A stretch of DNA of 64,000 nucleotides from contig OW568879.1 in NCBI GenBank assembly GCA_938743325.2, forward strand, positions 62,001 to 126,000, in the 5' to 3' direction. Under the pieces are notes generated by a model. It was not told the origin of the DNA. It searched no databases and worked only from the letters and a program-made list of their open reading frames with translations. Below, in pieces: positions 1 through 9,385 of the stretch (position 1 is the first letter of the stretch; every line of letters starts with the position of its first letter). Source of the DNA: Pycnococcus provasolii. Its lineage: Eukaryota; Chlorophyta; Pseudoscourfieldiophyceae; Pseudoscourfieldiales; Pycnococcaceae. Made by a program: the position numbers and the translations under genes.

Positions 1-910
1 GTGATTGGTTTTCCGCGTGATACGCACCCAAGCTCGAAAGTGTCGCACACGCATACTCCTGCACGCGTGCGTTTGCTTCGTGAGCACGCATCGCCGACAA
101 CACCAGAGCCAAGCCGCCCTCACCGACAATGCGTGATTTGTTCTCCGCATGATTGACAGACAAGCTCAAAAGTGCCCAGCACGCATGCCCCTGCACATCC
201 GCGCTCGTCTCGTGAGCACGCATCGCCGACAACACCAGAGCCAAGCCACCCTTACCGACGATGCGTGATTTGTTCTCGGCGTGATTGCAAGACAAGCTGA
301 AAAGCGCCAAGCACGCATGCCCCTGCACATCCACGCTCGTCCCGTGAGCACGCATCGCCGACAAGACCAGAGCCAAGCCACCCTCACCGCCGATGCGTGA
401 TTGGTTCTCCGCATGTCTGGCAGACAAGCTCCAAAGTACCGCACACGCATGCCCTTGCACATCCTCGCTCGTCTCGTGAGCACGCATCGCCGACAACACC
501 AGAGCCACGCCACCCTCATCGACGATGTGTGATTTGTTCGCCGCGTGATCGCAAGCCAAGGTCCAAAGTGCGCTGCACGCGTACTCCTGCACGCTCGCGT
601 TTGTCTTGTGATAACGCATCGCCGCTAATATGGGTTTTATGGCGCCCGCCTGAACGATGCGTGTTTGGTTCGAGGTGTGGTCATTGGAGGAGAGGTTGGC
701 AAGTGCTATCAGTGCTTCGGATTGTACGGAGGGGCTGGAGGCATTGTGACGCATGAGGGCTAACAATACACCAAGGCCGCCCGCATCAACGAGAGAAGTT
801 CGGTTCGACGGGTGATTTTCGGAGAGGTTGGCAAGTGCTTTTAACAGCATGAAAGCGCTCGTCTCGTCCATGCCGCGAACACGCACGCCTTGGAAAGCCG
901 CCACGGGCAT
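1..910 (-). CDS. Armadillo-repeat protein, 5' part (runs off left edge)
   Basis: One frame on the minus strand is open from about 1045 down to the window edge and translates as tandem 44-residue armadillo-type repeats. The consensus resembles IVGEGGLALVLSAMRAH, then DVQGHACxALxSLSxNHAENKSR, i.e. the helix pattern and small-residue turn of ARM repeats. About six repeats are visible. Those between roughly positions 60 and 540 are nearly identical at 132-bp spacing; the first two (nearest the start) have diverged (MLLKALANLSENHPSNR...). I place the start at the ATG at 910; a second ATG at 871 (GGCATGGAC) is also possible. ARM arrays form protein-binding solenoids, so this is probably a scaffold or adaptor. 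Partner and pathway cannot be told. The 3' end is outside the window. Confidence 0.8.
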   Translation of the reverse strand, partial: MPVAAFQGVRVRGMDETSAFMLLKALANLSENHPSNRTSLVDAGGLGVLLALMRHNASSPSVQSEALIALANLSSNDHTSNQTRIVQAGAIKPILAAMRYHKTNASVQEYACSALWTLACDHAANKSHIVDEGGVALVLSAMRAHETSEDVQGHACAVLWSLSARHAENQSRIGGEGGLALVLSAMRAHGTSVDVQGHACLALFSLSCNHAENKSRIVGKGGLALVLSAMRAHETSADVQGHACWALLSLSVNHAENKSRIVGEGGLALVLSAMRAHEANARVQEYACATLSSLGAYHAENQS

Positions 911-1171
911 GGGGGATCGGGATGGCGAGCTTGGCAGACGTGGCAAGGGGCGGTGGGTGGCACAGTGCCCTCGCCGTAACCCTAACCCTAATCGTCGCAG
1001 GCTGAGGGAAGTCTCCGCTTGTACGGTCGTACGGATAGTTCACACCAAGTTCACACGTGTATTAACCCGCGGGGGGCAAAAGGGGGGCTCCTTCAGAGTT
1101 TGGCTCCTTCCCTTTTCGCCATGTCGCCATTTCGCCTTTTCGCGTGAGGGAGGGACGGACGGCTGTCGGCC
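911..1171. promoter_or_regulatory. Divergent promoter region with telomere-like tract
   Basis: This 261-bp spacer separates two divergent start codons, the ARM gene (minus) and the DUF726 gene (plus). It contains TAACCCTAACCCTAA at 977-991, a two-and-a-half-unit TTAGGG-type tract. No TATA box is obvious. A role in transcription is inference from position only. Confidence 0.4.
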
Positions 1172-2932
1172 ATGGAGGAGGAGCACCTGCCTCGCCTCGA
1201 CAGCTCGTCGTACCCGCGTGACGTGCGCGGTGCGCTCGCGACACTGCTCGCCGTCTCGTGCAAGCGCATGCGAAACACGCCGGGGATGCAGGCGCCTGAG
1301 TCAGTGGACCACCACAACGCTTTCTACCGAGCTCTCGTCAGCCAAGTGCTAATGGCGCTGAGAATCACAGACGTCGACGAAAAAAAACGAGTGATGGACG
1401 TTTTGCTCTCCGACGATGACAACCTAGAATGCGCGCGCTCGTGCGCGAGCCAACTTGACGAAGACAAGCGGCCTGTCGCGTTTGCGGCGGTGCTTTGCGC
1501 TTGCGTGTCAGGGCAAACAAACCACGGCGCGGGCATGAACGACGATGGTGAAACGCGCGAACTTCTGCTCAAGCGCAACTACGACGCGCGAGCTCGTTTG
1601 GCACTGCAAGAGCTCGCACACATCCTTAAGATCACGGATGGCCAAATGGCTTCTGCGGAGTGTGCGCTTGCCGGATTGACTCGTGAGAAACCACGGGGTG
1701 CCACGGACGAAGAAATGTCTACCGCTTCTACAGAAGACTCATTCTCACTCGCAAGGATGAAGCGGCTCGCTATCGTGGGTAGCGCCGCCGTTCTTGCGGG
1801 TGCCGCATTTGCTGCAACGGCTGGGGCGCTCGTGGCTCCAACCTTGGCAGCTGGATTGGCGAGTATCAGCGGCGCAATCACCGCCGCTGCTCCTGCTAGC
1901 CACGCCGCCGCCGTTGCTGCCTCAGCAGCTGCTGCAGCAGGCTCCAGCGCGGGAACCGCTGCCGTCAGTGGAGCGGCAGCAGCATACGGTGGATCTATAG
2001 CTGGTTTTCGAACCAGCAATCTCGTCGACGACGTCGATCACTTTCAATTTGTGCGTGTGCACAACGTAGTGCGTCTTGACGGCGCACGATTTGCTCGATT
2101 GGCGGTTACCGTCGGCGTCGTGGGTTGGCTTCCTTTCAACGCGAGCCAAGACGACATCAAGCTTGCGTTTCGAAAGCCGTTCGAAACAGCACGACACGAC
2201 GACTCAGAGGTTGTCGCCTTGGAGTGGGAAAGCGAAGAACTTGCCACGCTCAGCAATTCCCTATGGAAGTTTGCTCGCTCTCAGGTGTTCTCCCAGGTCA
2301 TTCAAGAGGTTGGCACGCACACCGTGCTTGCTGGTGTCGTCTCAGCGGCGGCACTTCCGTCATCGATGGCATCTGCTCTTGGCGTAATCGACAACCCGAT
2401 GCATCTCGTCATGAATCGTTCGATTGAGGCTGGCCGCCTACTCGCCAAGTCACTCGCCAATGGCGTTCATGGCGATCGCCCTGTGACCTTCATTGCATTT
2501 GGAATGGGTGCCAGGCTCGTTTTCCAAGCTCTTCTTGAATTGGGCAGATTGCCAAATGACGATGGTTTGGGCATTGTTCAAAATGTTCTCCTCGTCGGCG
2601 CGATGGTAGACACCAACACTGAAAAGTGGAATATCGCTCGACGCGTCACAGCCGGCCGTTTGGTAAACGCGTACAGCAAAGAGGATGTGACCCTCAGCTT
2701 GGGTTATCGCACAGCTAGCGTGACAACATCCGTCGCCGGCTTGAAAGGAATTCGTGATGTGAAAGGCGTGGAGAACGTCGACTTGACGAGGTTTGTCGCG
2801 GATGCCATGTCGACGGCAGGATTCGGAAGCGAGTGGCTTTCCCAAAGTGCGTACGCACGTCTCATGCCAGAAATCATGGATCTCACCGGATTTTCAGCAT
2901 CTTCCCTCTCCTCCTCACCTGTATGTATGTAA
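1172..2932 (+). CDS. DUF726 / TMCO4-like membrane alpha/beta-hydrolase-fold protein
   Basis: The 586-aa product has the organisation of the DUF726 family (human TMCO4, yeast Mil1). A helical N-terminal region is followed by a very Ala/Gly-rich hydrophobic stretch at about residues 197-275, which is probably membrane-inserted. An alpha/beta-hydrolase-like C-terminal half follows. Diagnostic blocks are VVALEWESEEL, RPVTFIAFGMGARLV, VQNVLLVGAMVDTNTEKW, RRVTAGRLVNAYSKED and GVENVDLT. In most family members the nucleophile-elbow block reads GFSLGAR; here it reads AFGMGAR, so the usual serine is Gly444 and hydrolase activity is doubtful. The start ATGGAGG at 1172 is the first in frame. It is convergent with the WD40 gene downstream. 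Confidence 0.85.
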   Translation: MEEEHLPRLDSSSYPRDVRGALATLLAVSCKRMRNTPGMQAPESVDHHNAFYRALVSQVLMALRITDVDEKKRVMDVLLSDDDNLECARSCASQLDEDKRPVAFAAVLCACVSGQTNHGAGMNDDGETRELLLKRNYDARARLALQELAHILKITDGQMASAECALAGLTREKPRGATDEEMSTASTEDSFSLARMKRLAIVGSAAVLAGAAFAATAGALVAPTLAAGLASISGAITAAAPASHAAAVAASAAAAAGSSAGTAAVSGAAAAYGGSIAGFRTSNLVDDVDHFQFVRVHNVVRLDGARFARLAVTVGVVGWLPFNASQDDIKLAFRKPFETARHDDSEVVALEWESEELATLSNSLWKFARSQVFSQVIQEVGTHTVLAGVVSAAALPSSMASALGVIDNPMHLVMNRSIEAGRLLAKSLANGVHGDRPVTFIAFGMGARLVFQALLELGRLPNDDGLGIVQNVLLVGAMVDTNTEKWNIARRVTAGRLVNAYSKEDVTLSLGYRTASVTTSVAGLKGIRDVKGVENVDLTRFVADAMSTAGFGSEWLSQSAYARLMPEIMDLTGFSASSLSSSPVCM

Positions 2933-3000
2933 GAAAACTCAGAAAAAATTGACTTGAAATTTACAGTACACACCATTATTGCCACCACCTGGTAATCACA

Positions 3001-3040
3001 ACGTCGTCCTCGTCGTCGTCGTCGTCGTCGTCGTCATCGC
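3001..3040. repeat. (CGT)n trinucleotide microsatellite
   Basis: A run of CGTCGT units with one CCT interruption sits in the 100-bp convergent gap and touches the stop codon of the minus-strand WD40 gene (TGA at 3034-3036). Confidence 0.8.
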
Positions 3041-6000
3041 ATACCAGTTCCTGCGCCGGATGATCGGTCGAATGTTGGTCGACCAACGCCGGCAGGAACT
3101 GTGTGCGGTCTCTGCCCCATGGCCATGTTCATCACCTCTGCTGAACTGTGAATGGAGTCGACATTCGTCACCCATTGTCGCGTTTTCGGTCGAGGTGCGG
3201 GTTTCTCCATGTCGCTGATGTGCAGTAGATGTGCGAGCGTGCCATGATTTCTGCCGGCAACGCCCGGGAAATTGATGCGTTTGTGTGACTTCGGAATGTA
3301 AACCTTGGCGCTCCGAGGTACCAACAGCGCCTTCTTCTCCTTCTGCATCGTGACTCGGTGCATCCACGGAAGCTTCGTGAGCTGAGTTGCAATTTCGTCG
3401 GGTTCGCGCCCAAGTTCCTCCTCCGGACCTTGAATGTACGACTCTGGCAGCGGCTGCTCGAGCTCCTGCGCCGTCGGAGGTCGCATCGACGATGCTGCCC
3501 AGGTAGATATGTCGTACACATTCCAGCTGTCGACACCGAACTCGCCAACGCGAACACCCTGCGCGGTCCACAGAATCACGGAGCAATCGGATCCACCGCT
3601 CATGATCATCGCCTCGCGCTTGCCCGGCTCCGCATTCACCCAGTCCAGCGCCGTGACGCCAGACTTGTGAGCTCGCCAGAAGTGCTGCTCGCTCACCAAC
3701 GAAACGCCAGCCGACTTCGCCGCGGCGGCAGCCGCCTTGGACTTAAGAGGCGCCGTGTCGAGCACCCACACCTTAATGAAGCCCGCGGAGTCGCCAGTCA
3801 CGATGTTTGAGTCGTCGTTTGCCACACACAGTGCGACGACACTCTCTTGCTTCACGTGATTTGTCTCCTCCTCGTGGAACATCGTGCCGTCGACGGAGTT
3901 CCAAAGACGGAGGCACCCATCGGCGTACAAGGCCAGAAGCACATGTGATGCGGTGTTCAAAAACACAAGGCCTTCCACTGAACATTCGGAATGGTCGTCG
4001 TCGATCGCATCCTTCCACCCACGCTCCATGGCGGATGATGCCCTGCGAGCAATGCTCGGTGGAATGAGCTTCATCTTCGTGGCACCCGAGTCGATGTTCC
4101 AAAGCAGAATCTCGCCGTCATACCCTCCCGTTGCAAGCACGGAGTTGGATCCCATGGCTGTGCTGGTGATGTCCTCGGCGTGACCCACGAGTCGACGAGA
4201 CACGGGCACCTCCTTCGCCTGGTCTGAATCCTCCCAGAAGGTCACCTTTCGATTCCATCCCACGCCGATAATGTGCTTCGAGTGGAAGCCGCCCTGCACA
4301 TATTGAATTCCCGTCACCTCCTCGTCGCCGTTGCCGACGAGCGTCTTGAGGCAAGATCCGTTGCTGAAATTCCACATCTTCAGCTCGCCGTTCGAGCTTC
4401 CGGTTATCAGGCGCCTTCGCATGTTGTCAAATCCCATCGCGGTGATTTTGGCGGTTCCGTGAACGCGCGCAAACTTAAAACGCATGGCGCCGGTGGTGAC
4501 ATCCCAGACGCACACGACGGATCCAAAGTCGCCCGACACAGCCTCCATGAAGTCGGGATTGAACAGCGCGCACGAAATGCTCGCCATGTGCGCGTTGCCG
4601 CCGCTCTCCTCGCGCGCTCGTAGCGGCCACTGCTTGAGCTTCAGCGTTCCCGTCACCAGGCACTTCTTGTCGCTGTCGTACAGGATCGCTCCAATCTTGT
4701 TCTCCGGGCGGTAAGCCGTCTTGTCGTGCAGCACCTGAATGCACCGGTGGTTTCGTATGTCCCAGATTCGAATCTGCTTGTCAACTCCGAGCGTGATTAT
4801 CTGCGTGTCGTTGATAATCACGTCCTGCACACTCGACAGGTGCCCGGTGAGTGTCGCCATCGGCTTCTGCGAGAACGGGTTCCACAGCAGGATGTTACGG
4901 TCCATGCCGCACGACGCGATGAACTTGTACTGCCTCGACCAGTCGAACGCGTACACGCTCTTGTTGTGCCCCGCAAGCGTTCGCGTGGGCATGCGTCGCT
5001 CGACGTCTGTGAGGCAGATGAGCTTGTCGAGCGAGCACGACGTGATGGCGTTGAGGTCGGAGACGTACCGCGCGCGCGACACCCAGTCGGTGTGTGGCTT
5101 GACTTTCCAGATGGACGTGAACACGAAGCGGTCGTACAGGTTCAGCATGTCGTCCTCAGCCTTCTCCTTGAGCGACATCATCTGCACGTACCCGCCCGCG
5201 TCACCCTGCACGAGCACGTCGCCGCCTCGGTTCTCCGGCGTCCACGTGTCGAGCGTCATCGGCACGTGCTCGAGGTCTGAGAGGCTGCCGACGAGCTCCA
5301 TTTTCTCCGACACGTCGTAGAGGTGCATGCTCCTGCTGTGGCTTGCGACTGCGATCTTGTGGTGGCGTGGCAGGTACGCGACGTCCGTCACCCACGCGTT
5401 GCCGACGCGCAGCGAGCGGTACACGGAGAGTTCGTGTCGGTTCCACAGCTTGACGGTACCGTCGCGTCCGGCGGATATGTACCTGTCGCCAAGCACAGGT
5501 CCCTTGATGTTCGAGATGGGCTCGCGGTGCGCGAGACTGTCCGGGCACGCGTCTGGGAAATCCTGCTCGACGTACTCGTAGCGCGTTTCGCTGTCTCTCA
5601 TGACGGACGTTCCCTGGTTCTCAAGCAGCATGTACGTGCTGAACTCGTCCCAGTCGATCGTTCCGTCGCTGTTGGCATCCACCTTCATGAATAGGCGTCT
5701 CAGCTGGTCTTTGTTGAACAGCGACTCCGTTTCGTTGGAGACTTCGTTTTTCTTGCCGAGCACGCCCTCGAACGCCGTGACGAACTCGTCAATGTCGAGC
5801 GAGCCTCCCGCGTCTTTGTCCGCGAGCTGGAACGCGCGTTTGAGTGACATGAGCATGTCGAGGTTGATGTTATCCTCGAGCGTCTTTCCCGACGCGGCCT
5901 TTCCCGACGCATCCTTCTGCGAGGTTGTGGACAGCGTGCGCGACGGATGACTTGGCAAGGCGGCGCCTGAAGAAGTGTCTGAAATACCACGGTCCATACC

Positions 6001-6099
6001 ATGACTAGGATTCCCATTGTTATGATGATCCCCCGGGACCTGGACCTCTGAATGGGAAGACGCCGGCGCAGGTGCTGCCGACGGTGCCGAGGACGCCAT
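3034..6099 (-). CDS. EF-hand plus WD40-repeat protein (WDR49-like)
   Basis: The product is about 1,021 aa from the ATG at 6099 (GTTATGGCG). After a Ser/Pro/Ala-rich N-terminus come two EF-hands with canonical calcium loops at residues 94-105 (DKDAGGSLDIDE) and 141-152 (DANSDGTIDWDE). The rest, about residues 185-900, is WD40 repeats with many recognisable WD ends (VKLWNR, ILLWNP, IRIWDI, VVCVWDV, LKMWNF, ILLWNI, LRLWNS, IKVWVL, VILWTA), enough for two seven-bladed propellers. The C-terminus has a conserved-looking basic motif, LPWMHRVTMQKEKK. Paired EF-hands ahead of a long WD40 array match the WDR49/WDR64/EFCAB8 group, some of which are axonemal. A calcium-responsive ciliary scaffold is therefore plausible, but this is inference. 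Confidence 0.88.
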   Translation of the reverse strand: MASSAPSAAPAPASSHSEVQVPGDHHNNGNPSHGMDRGISDTSSGAALPSHPSRTLSTTSQKDASGKAASGKTLEDNINLDMLMSLKRAFQLADKDAGGSLDIDEFVTAFEGVLGKKNEVSNETESLFNKDQLRRLFMKVDANSDGTIDWDEFSTYMLLENQGTSVMRDSETRYEYVEQDFPDACPDSLAHREPISNIKGPVLGDRYISAGRDGTVKLWNRHELSVYRSLRVGNAWVTDVAYLPRHHKIAVASHSRSMHLYDVSEKMELVGSLSDLEHVPMTLDTWTPENRGGDVLVQGDAGGYVQMMSLKEKAEDDMLNLYDRFVFTSIWKVKPHTDWVSRARYVSDLNAITSCSLDKLICLTDVERRMPTRTLAGHNKSVYAFDWSRQYKFIASCGMDRNILLWNPFSQKPMATLTGHLSSVQDVIINDTQIITLGVDKQIRIWDIRNHRCIQVLHDKTAYRPENKIGAILYDSDKKCLVTGTLKLKQWPLRAREESGGNAHMASISCALFNPDFMEAVSGDFGSVVCVWDVTTGAMRFKFARVHGTAKITAMGFDNMRRRLITGSSNGELKMWNFSNGSCLKTLVGNGDEEVTGIQYVQGGFHSKHIIGVGWNRKVTFWEDSDQAKEVPVSRRLVGHAEDITSTAMGSNSVLATGGYDGEILLWNIDSGATKMKLIPPSIARRASSAMERGWKDAIDDDHSECSVEGLVFLNTASHVLLALYADGCLRLWNSVDGTMFHEEETNHVKQESVVALCVANDDSNIVTGDSAGFIKVWVLDTAPLKSKAAAAAAKSAGVSLVSEQHFWRAHKSGVTALDWVNAEPGKREAMIMSGGSDCSVILWTAQGVRVGEFGVDSWNVYDISTWAASSMRPPTAQELEQPLPESYIQGPEEELGREPDEIATQLTKLPWMHRVTMQKEKKALLVPRSAKVYIPKSHKRINFPGVAGRNHGTLAHLLHISDMEKPAPRPKTRQWVTNVDSIHSSAEVMNMAMGQRPHTVPAGVGRPTFDRSSGAGTGMR

Positions 6100-6966
6100 A
6101 ACACAAAGACGCAACACACAAAGAGCAAACTAAGACAAAAAAACTGAAAAAATCGAAAAACGAAAAACGAGAGCACAGAGAGCAAGCACGTAAGAGCTAT
6201 CTATGAGGTATGAGATAGAAGAATGACACCAGTGACACCAAGCAAGGTCAAGGCCAAGGGGAGGCTTAACCTTAAGCGGAAACCAACCAGGCAACAACGA
6301 CGGGACGGGAAAGGGAAGGGAAGCGGAAAGCAGCTTACCCGGTAGTCTACTGTAAGCCAGCAGCTTAAGTGGTCTTAAGGGCAAGGGGGGAACGTAAAAC
6401 CTTACCGTATTACCGTACCCGTAAGAATACTCCGGGAAAGAACAACGAAGGTCTACGTTGACTCCCGAGGAGGAGCTCTTTCTCTGACCACTTCGGTCAA
6501 CGTCAGGCATCAGGGAAAAGCTTCTCCAGTACAGTACAGTACCAAGGGGAAATAACAAAGGGTAACCCTATCGTAAGTTACCCTAGGGCAATTCCCTTAA
6601 ACCCTAACGCCTTCCATCAACACACACCATAGGTAAGGTAAAGCCCCCCGCAATGGGAAAGCGGGCCACCCCGGGGTGAAATTCCCCGCCGGGGTGGTTC
6701 GCTTTCCCATTGCGGGGGGCTTTACCTTTATGGGTAGTTCAGAAGGATTATCGTCGTAGTGGACTATCTACAGTATGTGACCACGTTGCGCACGTTCAGT
6801 ACGTGCGCTTGCTTGCTTTGAAAAGACACATTTGTCGGCATGTCTCAGCCTCTCAGGGACGACGCCGTGCATTTGGCGCATTCAGATGCATCGAGTTTGC
6901 GGTACTTATTGTTCCGGCACAGTGACATATGATTTACACCGTGTTGTAATTTACAGGAACGTTTCT
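6100..6966. other. Intergenic spacer (5' of WD40 gene)
   Basis: This 867-bp spacer lies between two minus-strand genes. It contains three CTTAAG motifs near 6270-6380, GTACAGTACAGTACC near 6532-6543, scattered CCCTAA/TTAGGG-type words near 6570-6607, and the long hairpin listed separately. No coding frame is convincing. Confidence 0.5.
6635..6728. repeat. Long imperfect inverted repeat (hairpin)
   Basis: A perfect 29-bp arm at 6635-6663 pairs with 6700-6728. An inner segment (GGCCACCCCGG with CCGGGGTGGTT) extends the stem to about 40 bp with two mismatches that would be G-U pairs in RNA, around a loop of about 14 nt. It lies upstream of the WD40 gene and downstream of the integrase-repeat gene. 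It could be a short palindromic (MITE-like) insertion or a transcript hairpin. No target-site duplication was recognised with confidence. Confidence 0.85.
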
Positions 6967-8544
6967 TTATCCGCCGCGTGGACGCTTCGCCTGTTTGCGA
7001 CGGCGTGCGTGATCGTCATCTTCATCTTGCTCACCCTTTTCGTCGTTGTCCGCGCCGTCCAACAGCGCCCGCAGACCTGCCGCGGCAGCGTTGCGCTTAT
7101 ACGCGCCAGTCACCGCTCGTAACTTACGAGCCTGCTGGCTGTCCGCGTATCCGAGGAAGTCGGGGTACGATATCCAGCCGGATGACGCGTACGTCACATC
7201 AGGATGGCTCGGTATGTCGTGCGGTCGCTTGCCTGACTTACTCCACTCCCTCCACTTCTCATTGCTCTTCAGACCGAGCGTGCGCACGTAAGCACGCGCA
7301 TCTTCGAAGCTGCGAAATTTCGACGACTCTTTTGTTTTCCGAGCCTGCTGGCTGTCCGCGTATCCGAGGAAGTCGGGGTACGATATCCAGCCGGATGACG
7401 CGTACGTCACATCAGGATGGCTCGGTATGTCGTGCGGTCGCTTGCCTGACTTACTCCACTCCCTCCACTTCTCATTGCTCTTCAGACCGAGCGTGCGCAC
7501 GTAAGCACGCGCATCTTCGAAGCTGCGACATTTCGACGACTTTTTTTTTTTAGCAGCACCGCGGCAACGCGGGGAGATCGAGCAGGCTGTGGGCCGAGCC
7601 TGCTGGCTAACCGTGTATCCGAGGAAGTCGCCAAACGACGTCCAGCCCGATGACGCGTACGTCACATGAGGACTGCTCGGTATGTCGTGCGGTCGTGCGC
7701 CTGATTTTCTCCACTCCCACCACTTATAATAGCTCTTCAGACCGAGCGCTCGCACGTACGCGCGCGCATCCTCGAAGCTACGAAATTCGCCAGCCACCTT
7801 GCCGCTGATCGCCGTGGAAGTTACGGCCGGTATGGTTGCGGCTTGCGACTCGGTGACCGTGACCGGCGTGTAACGCTGCTCGTCGTCGTCTTGCATGAGG
7901 TCGAGCACGTCTACAAGGCCGTTGCAGTTGAGTTTTTTGCTCAAGAGATTGCCAGCGGAGGAAAAAATGAGGCCAGCCAGCTTGCTTGAAAAATTGGGCG
8001 GAAAAAATGAAAGGGCCAGGGTCGGTGGCGCTGGCGCTGGCGCTGGCGCGGCCGGTGGCGCAGGGAGCGTGGGCGGTTGTGGCATCGTGGCGGCGGCCTG
8101 TGCAAGCGCCTGTAGTATGTGCGGTGGCATCATCGGCAGAGCGGCCGCGAACTGTGGCGGTAAATGTGCATCCATGTTGGTTTGGAGCATGGCTGCGAGG
8201 TTCGCCTGGTGAACCATGCTTCCCATGGTACCGTTTCCCATATTACCCGTGTTGACGTTGACGTTGAGCGCGGGAGGTGCTGTTGTTGAAACGACGGGCA
8301 AGGCCAAAGAGGCAGCGTTGACTGTGTTGTTGGCTGCTGTGAAATTGCTTGGAAGCTGTAGGCTATTTATTTGTGTTGCCAAGGGATCTCGTCCCAAGGT
8401 GGTTGGCGAAGGATTGAGAGACTGAGATATATTCGCAGGTTGAGGACATCCTGCTGAATCTCGTGTCTGCTGATTGAGCTGAGGGATGGTTCCAACATGC
8501 TGAGAGAGCATCGTGAAAAAATCATTCTCATTCTGAGACAGCAT
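6967..8544 (-). CDS. Protein with three 'integrase-repeat-like' RSFEDARAYVR units
   Basis: The predicted product is about 525 aa from the ATG at 8544. Residues 1-235 are low-complexity (Asn, Ala, Pro). Three ~60-residue modules follow at about 252-316, 338-401 and 408-472. Each runs RSFEDARAYVRxLGLKS, then W-x-EW-x-KSG-x-RPHDIPS, then TYASSGWISYPDFLGY. I recall this SFEEAR/KSGKRPxDIPxxPxxxY/GWxxWxDFLG unit being annotated as a 'phage-integrase repeat unit' in algal and giant-virus proteins; its function is unknown. Modules two and three are nearly identical in DNA at 213-bp spacing; module one has diverged. The C-terminus is basic (RRRKQAKRPRGG) and could be a nuclear signal. No catalytic domain is visible. 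Confidence 0.72.
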   Translation of the reverse strand: MLSQNENDFFTMLSQHVGTIPQLNQQTRDSAGCPQPANISQSLNPSPTTLGRDPLATQINSLQLPSNFTAANNTVNAASLALPVVSTTAPPALNVNVNTGNMGNGTMGSMVHQANLAAMLQTNMDAHLPPQFAAALPMMPPHILQALAQAAATMPQPPTLPAPPAAPAPAPAPPTLALSFFPPNFSSKLAGLIFSSAGNLLSKKLNCNGLVDVLDLMQDDDEQRYTPVTVTESQAATIPAVTSTAISGKVAGEFRSFEDARAYVRALGLKSYYKWWEWRKSGARPHDIPSSPHVTYASSGWTSFGDFLGYTVSQQARPTACSISPRCRGAAKKKKSSKCRSFEDARAYVRTLGLKSNEKWREWSKSGKRPHDIPSHPDVTYASSGWISYPDFLGYADSQQARKTKESSKFRSFEDARAYVRTLGLKSNEKWREWSKSGKRPHDIPSHPDVTYASSGWISYPDFLGYADSQQARKLRAVTGAYKRNAAAAGLRALLDGADNDEKGEQDEDDDHARRRKQAKRPRGG

Positions 8545-9385
8545 ATTCACCGCAGGGAGGTTCACAGAGAAATCTAAATAAAATCACAAACACAAACACA
8601 AGGTGAAATGGAACAAAACAACAAATAAAATTGTAAAATGGGATGGCACAATACTGTAAGATGTTGCCCAATATGTAAATGTGCAAATGGGTTTCGTTGC
8701 CAAACGAAGTAGAATCAGGGAAACCTTACGGGTAGTCTACAGAGTTGCCTCCTCGAGGCCCTTTCCGCTGCTCCCCTTAAGGTTACCCCTTTATTACGCG
8801 AGGGGTACCAGCCATCCATCCATCCAGCCCAATGCTGCCTGCATCAACAGACAACACGGACAACGGCGGGTCCCAAGTCCCAACCAACACAAAGCAAGTC
8901 CAATGGACCTGTCACCTGTCCAATGGCATGGCGTACAACCCAATGAAATCGTTGCCCTGATTTCATGATGAAGCTTTCAGGCTCCGAGGTCATTTTCTCC
9001 GCGAATCTGATAGGGGATACTGTACCCTACCACACATCACCTGTTTCTCCGCGTGCATCACCGTGAATTTTAGGGTTGTAAAACCGCCCCAAGTATGATG
9101 CATCCCGGGGATACTTTTCCTCAGAGGACTGTCGGAGGGAGGGAACGTCGGAGGAGAACCGCAAATCATTTTTTTTAATGCAAATTCCATACCCGGTAGA
9201 AGTACGCCCCCTACTAACCCCTCCCCCATCAGGTCCGCAGCCGCCACATAAGGTTTTGCCTCGTAGGTACCAACTATCTGACATCCAAACCTAGCTTAAG
9301 TGACTAGCCTTACAGTAAGTGTGCGTTCAGCAGTGGCCTTTGTTGTTTCTTTGTACTGCCTTTGATTGTATCGTAGGAGTGCACT
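8545..9385. promoter_or_regulatory. Divergent spacer, no gene seen
   Basis: This 841-bp spacer lies between divergent genes. It is AT-richer near 8570-8670 (ACAAACACAAACACA) and has CTTAAG words near 8776 and 9295. There is no convincing reading frame, RNA gene or long repeat. Confidence 0.4.

Noticed and set aside
166-519. 117-aa Arg/Cys-rich frame on the minus strand
   Set aside because: It is an alternate frame of the armadillo repeats; the ARM frame is open through the whole region and gives a recognisable fold.
6967-8544. Calling the integrase-repeat protein an integrase or recombinase
   Set aside because: Only the short repeat modules are present; no catalytic tyrosine- or serine-recombinase domain is seen.
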